A stretch of DNA of 64,000 bases from Blastobasis lacticolella (GCA_905147135.1 LR990060.1:13222001-13286000); one strand, 5' to 3'. Counted from the first letter of the stretch, positions 9,575 through 19,307 are shown. Numbers and translations are program-made. The notes: generated from the letters alone by a model not told the origin.

Positions 9575-10180
9575 TACATAAGGTCGACATAAGGTCAATA
9601 ATCATGCGAGTCGTTTAAAATAACGCGCGTAAAAGCGTCGAAAAAGCTCTCGTGCAAACGTTGCCTAACTCACAATCATTCGTAAATCTCTCGTGCGATC
9701 ATTGCCTAACGTGAAAAACCAGAATAACACCACCGTTTTCTTTGTTGTCACCGTGACATGGCACTGCGTGGTGCGCCGCGCAGTGCACTGCACTGCATTA
9801 GTGGAGCTAGTCGCTTATTATAATACCTTCACAATTAAAATATTTATCATTTTATATTCAGATTGCATTCCTATTTCACTCCCGTACTACTCAATCCTAC
9901 CATAGGTATAGTATTTCGTACAATCTATTGCATTTACCTATGGACTAGTTACGGAATTGTAATCTATAGCATTATTTATACACTTATTTATATTTATGGC
10001 ACTATGTACTCGTTCAACCATTTGGCGAGTGACGCACGCACTAATAGGGCTCGGCTAAAAATCAGCGCTGTAGTTTCTCTATCTACAGCATATGCTGAGC
10101 TGAGTTCTAATTTGGCATGACACTACAATATTCACCATAAATTTTAATTGAATGTACCTTGGTTTTAACATGTTATACCT
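9575..10180. other. Spacer with one GC-rich palindromic core
   Basis: 9757-9799 carries the GCACTGCGTGGTGCGCCGCG and CAGTGCACTGCACTGC core related to 7181-7410. 9863-10180 may be the upstream part of LINE S, which cannot be tested from two copies. Confidence 0.4.
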
Positions 10181-10258
10181 TTGTTGATATTGTTACAAGT
10201 TGTTTGATATAATTGTAGTTATCGCCAAATAAAATATATGTAAATGTCTGTGTCTATG
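10181..10258 (+). mobile_element. LINE S 3' tail, copy 1
   Basis: GTTGATATTG.TACAA.TTGTTTGA, then ATTGTAGT.AT.GCCAAATAAAAT and a TGTCTATG-type tail. The same blocks occur at 16614-17150. AATAAA just before the simple tail fits a LINE 3' end. Confidence 0.6.
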
Positions 10259-10539
10259 ACGCTTGTAGCGATAAGGCCGCCTTTGCCCACAATGTTTGAA
10301 AAGACCTGTTAAATTTTCGTTTTTGTAATTTTGTGTGCAAGAATATATCTAATACCTATATATGTCAATGTCTATTCAACGCTGCCTCGACCGGCCCCTA
10401 TCCTGCCGAGAAATTAGTGGATCCGCGACGTATTAATCCCTACCAGGACCCATAAAAACCGTTAACGTATGGCCACGTCGCGCCGCGGCCGTCACCGCCG
10501 GATTGGGCTGACTAATGTCGGGTCACGAACGTGGCTGAC

Positions 10540-10763
10540 GAACGCTGACGTCGATGCGTGAGATTTACTTTCACAGTATAGACTGTGAGAGCGAAGAATT
10601 TGCAGGCGTAGCGATAGGAGAGCTTTGGTTCAACCTTTACAATACGTACGGATAAGGAATGGAACACGCTGCCTGCAAATTGGACCCCTTCAAGGCTAGA
10701 GTGAATAGGCTGTCCGTGGACAGTATACTCCATCTTTGGCCGCATCGTCACTTACCATCAGGG
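10540..10763 (+). mobile_element. LINE G 3' end, decayed ORF
   Basis: Contains AAGGAATGGAACACGCTGCC (EWNTLP), CTTCAAGGCTAGAGTGAATA (FKARVN) and CATCGTCACTTACCATCAGG. Several frame breaks; no usable ORF. Followed at once by LINE D in the opposite orientation. Confidence 0.7.
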
Positions 10764-10778
10764 CCTTACTCACTAACG

Positions 10779-10900
10779 TTTTTTTTTTTATGTTTCTCAG
10801 CAGACAAACAGGCAAGCGAGCCACCTGATGGAAAGTGGTCACCGCCGCCTATGCACATCAGCAACACCAGGGGAGTCACCAATGCGTTGCCCGCCTTGAA
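10779..10900 (-). mobile_element. LINE D 3' end
   Basis: Starts with a poly-T (the A-tail in reverse), then CAGACAAACAGGCAAGCGAG, CCACCTGATGGAAAGTGGTC and CAACACCAGGGGAGTCACCA. 5'-truncated at about 10900. Confidence 0.85.
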
Positions 10901-10914
10901 TCCGTTGCCGTACT

Positions 10915-10990
10915 AGTAGCTCGATTGAATTGTAATTGGGTCGCAATCGTAGCTCAATCAGCCAAGTAAATTAGTGGTCTCGAGGCCCTG
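10915..10990. mobile_element. CTCGAG MITE family R, right-end fragment
   Basis: Matches the right end of the element at 50263-50520: CAATTG-rich stretch, AAGTAAATTAGTGG, CTCGAGGCCCTGG. The left half is missing. Confidence 0.6.
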
Positions 10991-10995
10991 GTCTG

Positions 10996-11042
10996 ACCAC
11001 CATCTGATAGTCAAATGTCTGGCTAGTCTAATTTGAAAAAAG
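10996..11042 (+). mobile_element. LINE G 3' tail snippet
   Basis: ACCACCATCTGATAGTCAAA, TGTCTGGCTAGTCTAATTTG and a short A tail, as at the end of 42775-43090. Confidence 0.5.
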
Positions 11043-11211
11043 TAACAAGTCTTTTCCAAAAACTTAATTTCGCCGCCTCAAATCTGCGTGTCGAATGGCG
11101 TGTTAATTCGACGCACGTTCCGCGGCCATGTTGCTCCGCCATTTTTCTTTCCGCCGCGCCCTGTCCGCTGGGCAGCCGAGCATATTAGTCTTTTCAGCGG
11201 GTAAAAAAAGC

Positions 11212-11330
11212 TTAAAGGAGTGTTTCCCGAGCTCCATTCAAACGTAGTTTAATAATATTTCCAATATTATGCTATCAAAGCCAATGAAATTTTGGCGACG
11301 TGAGCCTGAAACCAATGCTTGTGGTTTGTC
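11212..11330 (-). repeat. Dispersed repeat E, copy 2
   Basis: Reverse complement of 1149-1270 (see that entry). The only partner of that repeat here. Confidence 0.6.
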
Positions 11331-11361
11331 AGATTATTGTTAAAATAAATATTTCTGGTTT

Positions 11362-11545
11362 CCGGCAGAGTAGAATAGCACCAACCCCTTACACTCTTGG
11401 GTGTCGTACGAGGTGACTGATGTTTTCAAGACAAAAATTTTGGAATCTCCAGAGACTTGAAAATGGACAGCAGCGTTTTCCATTGTTATATATATTACCC
11501 GATTCTCCAAGCGTGGATATTATGGCATTAACCACAGTAGTCAAA
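11362..11545 (+). mobile_element. Retroposon C, partial
   Basis: TTTCCGGCAGAGTAGAATAG, CTTGGGTGTCGTACGAGGTG and CCAAGCGTGGATATTATGGC. This subtype has GGCAGAGTAGAATAGCACCA in place of the CCGCCACCTCAAAG start. The 3' end is missing. Confidence 0.75.
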
Positions 11546-11559
11546 TTCAAATTTGCCTG

Positions 11560-11640
11560 CATCTAAATGCTTGAATGTAGATGTTATGATTGACAGTTAC
11601 CGCTTTTCATCAGGCAAGATGTCTGCTCGTTTGAAACTGA
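11560..11640 (+). mobile_element. LINE U fragment
   Basis: GATGTTATGATTGACAGTTA, CCGCTTTTCATCAGGCAAGA and TGTCTGCTCGTTTGAAAC match the end of a LINE type very common in Lepidoptera, whose longest local copy is 49862-50180. Confidence 0.5.
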
Positions 11641-11749
11641 GTAGCAAAAAAAAGACAAGCATCCGTAAATCTATGAAGGGTACTACATACCCGATATAAT
11701 AGTTGGTATTACGTTGTATATATTTTCTCCAACATACTATTACATATTT

Positions 11750-12019
11750 GACGACCTGAGTGGTTCAGTGATCAACATGTGGTTTCAACGAACGACGAAC
11801 GAACAGTGGTTCGATTCCCGGCCGGGCAGAAATTGAAATGATGAATTTTAATTTCTGTTACGGGTCTGGGTGTTCTATGTATAATAAATATGTATTTAAA
11901 AAAAAAAAAAGTGTATTAGTAGTTTATCAGTTATCTAGCACCCATAACACAACCTTTGCTTACTTTGGGGCTAGATGGCGCTGTGTGGATTTATCCACGA
12001 TTATTTATTTTTATTTACT
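11750..12019 (+). mobile_element. SINE A, altered anticodon region
   Basis: A box TGGTTCAGTGATCAACATG and B box GGTTCGATTCCCGGCCGGG are kept, but the anticodon-stem stretch is replaced by a run of GAACGA-type repeats. Body and TTATT tail are complete; a 12-A run lies at about 11899. Confidence 0.85.
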
Positions 12020-12268
12020 AAGTATATAGGCTACACCATATCGCACTCTATTCCATAAAATGCATATATCCTATTCCTTGAGTCCAGGTAATATATCCTC
12101 CTGCTCAAAGTCTTCAGACGAAATAGCCAATCCTTTAAGGCTCAAGCAGACGAGGGAAGCCTTCGGAATAGCAATTATTCTTTTGACATAAGCAACATTA
12201 TTATGGCATGTATTGACATTTATATAACGAATGACATTAATTATGAAATTTTGTGTAAATTTTGACAT

Positions 12269-12381
12269 GCTTTTATATCAATTGTGTATTTTATATGTAT
12301 GACAATTGTAAATCAATTGTATATCAATCAATTTTGACATGTAACAATGGTTACCAATAAATAAACTTAAACTTAAACTTA
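12269..12381 (+). mobile_element. LINE N 3' end, copy 1
   Basis: TTTTATATCAATTGTGTATT, TGACATGTAACAATGGTTAC, CAATAAATAAACTTAAACTT. The same order recurs at 28858-28975. A polyadenylation-like AATAAA followed by an ACTTAA tail marks a LINE 3' end; the copy may extend upstream to about 12060. Confidence 0.65.
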
Positions 12382-13340
12382 GATTATTGGCTAGCTATTT
12401 TATTTTATTTACTTAAGGTAAGCTAACAGCAATTGTTACAATAAAAAATAATACCAGCATTTTAAATCCAATTATAGGCTTCCATTGAGTAAAGTACTAT
12501 AGATAAAAACAAGTACTTAACCCTAGATCACTTACCCTACCCCTACCCTAATTTTCTGCGCTCAATACTAACCTTCGTCGTTTCGACTACGGTATTTAAT
12601 AAAGGTTTTATTGAACAAAATGTACAAAAATATAATGTTTTATTAGTAATGAAGAGTATTTATGTTATTTCTTATATAATTAAACAGCTTAATGAATGAG
12701 ATCAAAATTTACATGGTAAATCAACAATTGTAAGATTTTAAAGTTCATACCTAATATCGTTTATAACGTAATTAGATTGAATTGGAAAAGATTTCTTTTA
12801 GAAATAAGTAGCGCCTGTTGTGCCATTTATTACTTTGCTTGTTATTCACTATGTATTTCCTGTGTACAATAAACTGTTAAATAAATAAAAATAAAAGTAA
12901 TTAGGTTAAAAAAAAATTAATGTCAAAAATAATAAATGTACTACTATTAACATATACATTTTGTATATGTTAGTAGATCACTCACATTATCACTGTAATG
13001 ATGATAAGCGTTCTCTGTTGTGTAGAACCCATCATAAGCGATATGCGTTGAACCCACGGCAAGTCGGACATTTTCTCTACGTTTCGGACATTTTTATTCT
13101 CATTGCAGAAAACTCGCTCGTCTGCACTGGCCTTATTCGCAGTCTGAATCCGAGGAATCTCCTAAGCAATTCAATTACCGTCATTGGTTGTTGGTTCCCT
13201 CTGAGGTACCGCTACCACTATTGGAAAGGTACGGTAGCTCACAGGTTTACCAAAAGAAGCAATTCCGATGTTTGCATTGGGTTGCATTTCTGTTCATATT
13301 TAAATAGTTTTTGAATATAAAAGGCCAATTTACAAGTTTT
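12382..13340. other. AT-rich spacer with a LINE tail
   Basis: 12860-12893 reads GTGTACAATAAACTGTTAAA then TAAATAAAAATAAA, matching the reverse of 53817-53850, so a LINE 3' tail on the plus strand. The 117-codon frame at 12961-13314 shows no motif I know and ends just before the TSD of the next SINE; I do not call it a gene. Confidence 0.45.
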
Positions 13341-13404
13341 AATTGGTAGCTTTTCCTGAATTGCACTGCGGCCATGTACCAATGACTGTTTTCAGAGTTA
13401 TGTA

Positions 13405-13754
13405 TGTCGCAGGCGGATGGATAAATTAGCCGGTTAACTAAACAGCTAGCCTCATGCGCAATTATTTAGTTGAAAATTTGCCAGTTTCATAAGATTTTAA
13501 AGTGATATTGAAAGAACGATATTGCCTCAAGTTTACGCAGCTCTTTCACACATTGTTCCAATGCTAACCTACCCACAATAACTTCAAAGTATAATAATAG
13601 TTTGCATTAGGTTTCTATTTGGTTAGTTTAGGTTAGCATTATGACAATGAATGGAAGAGCTCCGTAAACTCGAGGCAATAATAACTGGCGTAAATAACTG
13701 CTTAAATAGCTAGCCGTTTAATTAACTGGCTAATTTAACCATTTGGCAGCGACA
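13405..13754. mobile_element. MITE with 4-bp TSD, copy 1
   Basis: Starts TGTCGCAGGCGGATGG and ends CCATTTGGCAGCGACA, flanked by TGTA at 13401-13404 and 13755-13758. The SINE B sequence is restored across the site (TTATGTACATTAG), which fixes both borders. 350 bp; no ORF. The interior carries a second inverted repeat (TTGCCTC.AGTTTACG.AGCTC) whose right arm is shortened here. Confidence 0.9.
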
Positions 13755-13846
13755 TGTACATTAGTTGAATGCTAACCGATGCTCTTAAGGTGAAGAAAAA
13801 CATCGTGATTAAACCTACACCTTCAGGCGATTGAATGTGTAACCAT

Positions 13847-14150
13847 TTGAGCTGTGTGCAATTTACAAAGGGCTTTCTGGGATATCTCCAATCGCAGGGA
13901 CGAGGTTTTTATTTTATTTTATTTAGGAAAACACACACACACATACACACACACCAGTGTACATGTATTACCTTGTTTTATTCTTTTTAATTGTTCGTTT
14001 TGTTTGTCAAAAAGGTATCTGCAAAGCTACTTATCACAATTTTAAAAATTCAGTTTTATCATTGGCATTTTAACAATTATGAACTTATAATTAAAGTGTA
14101 TTTAAATGCTGTAAAACTGTAATATTAACTAATAAATCAATAAATAAATT
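13847..14150 (+). mobile_element. LINE-like 3' end inside SINE B
   Basis: Not SINE sequence: it splits the SINE at AACCAT / ATCCAATCTG. It contains a (CA)n tract at about 13927-13953 and ends AATAAATCAATAAATAAA, so a 5'-truncated LINE tail is the best guess. No ORF and no family match in the window. Confidence 0.5.
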
Positions 14151-14300
14151 ATCCAATCTGATTAGGTTCCCCTAGTAGCAAGGTCACGGAGGTCAGATGG
14201 CAGACGCTCCACTGTAATTATCTGATCAAGACGGAGCCCGGGCCTTCCTGCGCGAGAGCACACCCGGAACATTAACGCTAAAATGAATTGGTGGCTTTTC

Positions 14301-15646
14301 TCTTCTAAATCAAATATTACAATTGTCTAAATCAGGTACTTTTCTTACAATAGTTACTTTTTATTTGCAATTCGATGATAGCTCTTACAACTATAGTAGA
14401 GGTAAAATTAAGTTAACATTGTAAATCACAGCTATATACGGAATCCTTCGTATGCGAGTTCTACTGGCACTGGCCGGTTGGAATTATGGAATTATTTTTC
14501 CATTAAAGAGAATATATTTTGAATTAAATCACTTTTTGTACACTAGTTCCACTTTATTATAGAACTTTTTATTACAGAATATATTTTCTAATGTTGTAAT
14601 TTTTGTTTGTATATATTTTTTTCTTGTTTGTATAATAAATAGATAAATGGTGACGTAGTGAAAGGATTTTCCTCGACGCATAGGTACAACAGAGCTAACT
14701 CGCAGCAAAGTTGAGAAAATTATAGGTACGAAATTATAACATGAAAATATGAGTGTAGATAAAATTGTGTATGCAACTGCATAGATTTAGATTTAGATTT
14801 ATTTATTATCTCATTTTACAGCTTATATTTCATTATCAATATTTTAGTAATGTATATAAATCTATAAAAGAGATCGTCAATTTTGGTTATAAAAACATTT
14901 AAAATATGTATACAATCGGAACAGGCGTACATTTACTTTCATCGTGGAAAGTTAACTAAATAAATAATAATATTAGGAAACAAATATTTCTATGTAAATA
15001 TGCCTACTGTCATGAGATTATAATAAAATACAATACAATACAAAATTACACAGTGGTAGATATTTAGAACAATGTCAAGAACAATAATTTAAAATAAAAA
15101 AGTCAATAAATAAAATATTACCATAAGTAATTTATCAATAGGTAAATAAAATGTCAAATATAATGTGTAATGTAAATTAATTGAAAATATTATTAGGAAT
15201 TACAACCCTACCCTCTTTTATTTGCGAGTTGCATAAACTATTTGAGTAAATCGTAGGTATAATATAAATAACGGCACTTCTCTACAAGGACACCATACGT
15301 TTATAGAACGCTTACAAAACACTTAGACTAGTCTACTAACGTCGTCGTGTACGCACGCATAGGACCGTAATTACTTTTTGAGTCACTTAAAGGTATATGA
15401 CGTCACTTATCTGATAGGAAACCATTCAAAATATTTATTTGTAAGAGATGGGTATTACAGCTGTTCTCAATAATCCTCAATAGTTTCTCCATCCTTTGCC
15501 CGCATGCTGCCTCAGCAGTATAAATAATTAAATATATTTGTTTAATTTTTCATTAGGTTTTTTTCATAAACACTTTAAAAAACGCTTACACAACTTTAGT
15601 CTCCTAACCTCGTGTTCGCACACATAGGCCCTTTAACTATATACAG
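14301..15646. other. AT-rich spacer, probable LINE tail, weak direct repeat
   Basis: 14782-14812 (ATAGATTTAGATTTAGATTT then ATTTATTATC) looks like the tail of a minus-strand LINE with unit AAATCT. AACGCTTACA.AACACTTAG at 15307 recurs as AACGCTTACACAACTTTAG at 15582, each followed by a GT.CGCAC.CATAGG block. Confidence 0.4.
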
Positions 15647-15807
15647 GTTACATAATATATGTATGAAGCCGTGAACCGGATGGAGTTCTAAATGTATGAA
15701 AACGATAGGTACAACAATTGCCACGTACGACAGAAATAATTGTACCTATCGTTTTAATATGTTTAGCCCTCCATCCAGTTCATGGCTTCATACATATATT
15801 ATGTAAC
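15647..15807. mobile_element. Foldback element, copy 1
   Basis: Left end GTTACATAATATATGTATGA is the reverse complement of the right end, and complementarity continues (GAAGCC.TGAAC.GGATGGAG, AAACGATAGGTACAA) to leave a loop of only about 20-25 nt. 161 bp in all. A second copy sits inside SINE A at 60457-60610. No coding capacity. Confidence 0.85.
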
Positions 15808-15815
15808 ACCCGGTA

Positions 15816-15969
15816 GGCCTAGCACATGTTGCTCTCGCGCGCGATATGCGAGAAAAAGCGCGACATAGGTATTGCTATCTCTTTCGTCTTAGTATTGAGA
15901 GAAAGAGACAAACACTCTCTCGCAGCGCGAGCTTTGTTACACAGTTGCGGACACAGTTGTGCTAGAGCC
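15816..15969. mobile_element. Possible small TIR element
   Basis: GGCCTAGCACA at the left faces TGTGCTAGAGCC at the right (one inserted base). The interior has GCTCTCGCGCGCGATATGCG facing CTCTCTCGCAGCGCGAGC, and a CTATCTCTTTCGTC / GAGAGAAAGAGAC pair. No TSD seen. Confidence 0.4.
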
Positions 15970-16009
15970 ACTGTATAACAGTAGATATCGCCGTCGATCC
16001 GTTCGCATA

Positions 16010-16400
16010 TGTCGCAGCCGGATGGTTAAATTAGCTGGTTAACTAAACGGCTAGCTTTTTGAGCAATTATTTAGTTGAAAATTTGCCAGTTTCATAAGAT
16101 TTTAAAGTGTTGTTGAAAGAACGATATTGCCTCGAGTTTACGCAGCTCTTCCACACATTGTTCCAATGCTAACCTACCCACAATAACTTCAAAGTATAAT
16201 AATAGTTTGCATTAGGTTTCTATTCGGTTAGTTTAGGTTAGCATTATGACAATGAATGGAAGAGCTCCGTAAACTCGAGGCAATATCGTTCATTTGACTT
16301 TACTTTCAAAGTTCATGAATTTGGCCAATTTTTAATTAAATAACTGCTTAAATAGCTAGCCGTTTAATTAACCGGCTAATTTAACCATTTGGCTGCGACA
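16010..16400. mobile_element. MITE with 4-bp TSD, copy 2
   Basis: 391 bp, flanked by CATA at 16006-16009 and 16401-16404. Terminal inverted repeats of 46 bp match at 42 positions (left begins TGTCGCAGCCGGATGG). A second perfect inverted pair of 24 bp lies inside at 16119-16142 and 16268-16291. This copy keeps the segment that copy 1 has lost near its right inner arm. Confidence 0.9.
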
Positions 16401-16604
16401 CATATACCCCGTTCAGCTTTGTCCACCGGCGAACATTGCTAATGGCATTACGGACGACCGTTTGAACCCTAATAATAGGAATACATAATTCACATAATTC
16501 GATCGGTAGACTACAAAGGGGTCTTCTGTTTGGAGGTATACTGGGAGCCGTGTCGGCTTCGACGGTCTATACACCTGTATACACCTGTGTAGTTTTCCAT
16601 ATTA

Positions 16605-17150
16605 AATATACAATTGTTGATATTGCTACAACTTGTTTGACATTATTGTTACCATCATCATATCAGCCAAAAGGCCTCCCCCAGAGATCTCCACGGCGGC
16701 CGGTCCTGTGCTTTCCGCATCCAGCTGGTACCTGCGATCCTTACCAGGTCGTCGGTCCACCTTGTGGGAGGCCTACCCACGCTGCGTCTACCGGTACGTG
16801 GTCGCCACTCGAGAACTTTACTGCCCCATCGGCCATCTGTTCTTCGAGCTATGTGCCCTGCCCACTACCACTTCGCTTGCGGATCTCCTCAATTCGATCG
16901 CGCAAAGAAACTCCGAGCATAGCCCTTTCCATTGCCCTTTGGGTAACAGTGAGCTTTCTTATAAGGCCCACAGTGAGCGGCCACGTTTCAGTTCCGTAAG
17001 TCATCACTGGCAACACACATTGGTCAAAGACCTTCGTCTTGAGACACTGCGGTAATTGGGACGAAAATATGTAGCGTACCTTCCACATTATTATAGTAAC
17101 GACATTATTGTAGTAATTGCCAAATAAAATCGATGTCTATGTCTATACCT
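16605..17150 (+). mobile_element. LINE S 3' end, copy 2, interrupted
   Basis: ATTGTTGATATTGCTACAAC and TTGTTTGACATTATTGT at the left continue at 17101 as GACATTATTGTAGTAATTGC, CAAATAAAAT and a TGTCTATG tail. The RTE fragment between them duplicated 11 bp of this element. Confidence 0.75.
16650..17100 (-). pseudogene. RTE-like retrotransposon, ORF2 C-terminal fragment
   Basis: The minus-strand frame 17088-16849 reads YIFSSQLPQCLKTKVFDQCV, LPVMTYGTETWPLT and TQRAMERAMLGVSLRDRI. The order VLP.L.YG.E.W.LT...... RRMER.MLG...RDR is the region after the reverse transcriptase domain of RTE-clade proteins. The frame then stops, and the family's usual GRP..RW.D end survives only as decayed DNA (GTAGACGCAGCGTGGG). 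The 3' end is a short GATGATG tail. TSD GACATTATTGT at 16639-16649 and 17101-17111. A 149-codon frame on the plus strand is only its antisense. Confidence 0.8.
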
Positions 17151-17213
17151 CCACACTTGTCGTGTATCACTGTACTTATAGATTACCGGTAAAGGTAATA
17201 CATTTATTTATCG

Positions 17214-17285
17214 GGTGGTAGGACTCTGTCAAGGGTTTCCACCAGGATGATTAACACCGCCTATCTATTTCTGCTGCAATAATGT
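17214..17285 (+). mobile_element. LINE U fragment
   Basis: GGGTGGTAGGACTCTGTCAA, ACCACCAGG-like spacing and CCGCCTATCTATTTCTGCTG match the reverse of 50100-50175, so this is the upstream half of the U end only. Confidence 0.6.
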
Positions 17286-17352
17286 TTACATTTTAGCATT
17301 CCCATTTGAAATGAAATGAAATGATAAGGTATATACCGAGGGTATCACTCAC

Positions 17353-17553
17353 GTGTTGCCAATCCCATAAACACATTGCTCTGGCAGCACAAAGGCAAAC
17401 CCCTCCACTGCCCCTCTACTGCCAAAGCCACGGTTCACCATATCCCCACCTCATGGAGCACTGGAAACCTTACACAATGGCAGAAACACAGTGCTATTTA
17501 AAATAATATTGTTTAGTTGCGGTATTCTGTAAGGTCCTTCATTACTCGGGCGT
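17353..17553 (-). mobile_element. LINE D subfamily 3, internal fragment
   Basis: ACACATTGCTCTGGCAGCAC, TACTGCCAAAGCCACGGTTC, CCTCATGGAGCACTGGAAAC and GGTATTCTGTAAGGTCCTTC match 36620-36841. The tail part with AAGTGGTCACC is missing. Confidence 0.75.
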
Positions 17554-18106
17554 CTAAAATTTTAATATGCTGTCGAATTAACAAATCTTTTCCTTTCCTG
17601 TCTTTTATAATTGTGTGTTATGCAGAAGCCCATTAGAACAGACGTCGCTTCGACCTACAAAAAAAATTTAAATACCAGCGCTGTTCCAAAATTGGAACCC
17701 CGATTTCAAAATTAATTCATTCAATTCACGAGGATAATTAGTATTCCGTCCCGGGTGTCAACATCTGGCCCTCATTATTGTCCGGGGTCCGTCCCAATCG
17801 TTCCGGGGTACCGGGCGTCCAGGAAACTCGGAGTCCCGAGGAACGTCGCTCGCCCGCCCCTGTGCCATAGTACAGGAAGACTCCAGTACCTCATAGTCAT
17901 AAAAATGGTCGAAGTACAAGGCAGTCTAAATGCACGGTTTCTTAGGTAAGGCTGTTAATCATTATCATCATCATCTTTCGGCCGAAGAGTAGGTGTTAGC
18001 ATAGTTGAAATTTGATTCCTAAAATAAAATTATATTAGCTTTTAATTTCCCAATTCTTGGTTTCTCTCGCTCCCTGGATGCAACCTCTGTAACTAATTGG
18101 CACCAG
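17554..18106. other. Unrecognised spacer
   Basis: A CG-richer patch at 17740-17870 (CCCGGGTGTCAACATCTGGC) has no match in the window. No gene motif in its short frames. Confidence 0.4.
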
Positions 18107-18240
18107 ATTTGTGATGGACAAGCATATAGCCCACCTGACAGAAAGTGGTAACTATCGCCCATTACATGATTCATGGGTAGGCGCTTCACGTAAAAAAAAT
18201 GCAGAACCGATTGATACTGTGAAGACTAAGCAGGTATGTA
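18107..18240 (-). mobile_element. LINE U fragment
   Basis: GTGGTAACTATCGCCCATTA, CATGATTCATGGGTAGGCGC, TGCAGAACCG and GTGAAGACTAAG align with 49905-50020. Followed by an AT-rich stretch ending AAATCTAAATCTAAATC (18328-18350), a separate LINE tail. Confidence 0.6.
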
Positions 18241-18355
18241 TATGTGTCTTGAAGATCCCTAACTTAAAACACATTTTTGACATATCGAATGTGATCATAA
18301 TGAAATTGTATTTACTTTTGGGAAAAAAATGAAATCTAAATCTAAATCGATAATA

Positions 18356-18567
18356 TCTTGGCGTTAATGTCCCGGTTGTGCTCTCGAGAGCGAGGGCGCG
18401 TGGTCCGCCTTGACCATGATCCAGGATTTGGTGATCGGGTAATTACAGTGGAACGTCTCCCATCTGACCTCCGTGACCTTGCTACCCAGGGAACCTGACC
18501 AGATTGGATCATGGTTTCACATTCACACACCTAAATTGATGCGTGAGGTTTCATCACGATGTTTTTA
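18356..18567 (-). mobile_element. SINE B, 5'-truncated
   Basis: CTTGGCGTTAATGTCCCGGT at the tail side through CATGATCCAGGATTTGG, CCATCTGACCTCCGTGACC, to GGTTTCATCACGATGTTTTT. The head with A/B boxes is missing. Confidence 0.85.
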
Positions 18568-18988
18568 ATCAAAGTCATATTGAGACAAATCTCTTGCTAC
18601 TGTTTTCTCAGAAGGGAGTATGTATTAATACCCCAGTATGCCTATGTACCTTGATCGTGTCCTGATTCCAAGAACATGCAACCTGATTCCAAAGTGAGCC
18701 TACTGATTCTTTTCTGTACTGTGTCTGTACAATGTTAATGCGTAATCAGACACGAATTGGGTGCGACAGGTGATTTCGTCTCGCACTGATTGGAATTAGC
18801 CACCCAGTGAAAGAAAGAGATAGGGACATAATTACCGACAGATGTCGGGGAAACGTTCCTGGTTCATTTAATTAATTAAATAAAAAAATTCTCCTTACTG
18901 AAGAACATCGCATGCAATGCACCATCTAGAGCCAAATTACGCAAAATTTGTATTTGTGGGTATTAGATTCATAGTAGATAATAAAATT

Positions 18989-19307
18989 AGTCATGTTGTG
19001 ATATCGTGCGCGAGGGCCCGGGATCCGCCTTGGCCATGATCCAGGATTTGGCAGTTCAGGTAATTGCAGTGGACCGACTGCCATCTGACCTGTGACTATG
19101 TTTTCTGAAGAACCTGACCAGATTTGGTCATGGTTACACATCCAGTCGCTTAAATGTGCAGGTTTACTTACGATGTTTTCCCTTACCGTAAGAGTATCGG
19201 TTAGTATTCAGCTAATGTATATAACTAAGAAAAGAGTCATTGGTATATGGCTGCACTGGAGTTCAAACCTGGTACCTCCAGCTTACGAGTCAGATCCTCG
19301 CTCGACG
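18989..19307 (-). mobile_element. SINE B with imperfect TSD
   Basis: Contains nearly the whole element, including a decayed head (B-box side GGAGTTCAAACCTGGTACCT). Flanks TAGTAGATAATAAAATT (18972-18988) and TACTAGATACTAAATT (19308-19323) look like an old TSD. The tail side has lost TTGGCGTTAATGTCC. Confidence 0.8.

Larger units (their letters stand above)
13356..14285 (+). mobile_element. SINE B, interrupted by two later insertions
   Basis: Three collinear SINE B pieces lie at 13365-13404, 13759-13846 and 14151-14285. The whole is bounded by a 15-bp duplication with one mismatch: AATTGGTAGCTTTTC at 13341-13355 and AATTGGTGGCTTTTC at 14286-14300. It is 5'-truncated, so only the end of the tRNA-like head (ACTGCGGCCATG) remains. 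The first gap is a MITE, the second a LINE-like tail. The last piece also lacks about 20 bp (CCAAATCCTGGATCATGG region). Confidence 0.9.

Noticed and set aside
12961..13314. 117-codon open frame on the plus strand
   Set aside because: No motif, no codon pattern that stands out, and no neighbouring exon signals; length is within chance for 64 kb of six frames.
13927..13953. (CA)n microsatellite as a separate finding
   Set aside because: Ordinary short microsatellite within a LINE-like insertion; noted there only.
16550..16999. 149-codon plus-strand frame, the longest in the window
   Set aside because: It is antisense to the RTE ORF fragment at 16650-17100, which carries the recognisable protein motif.
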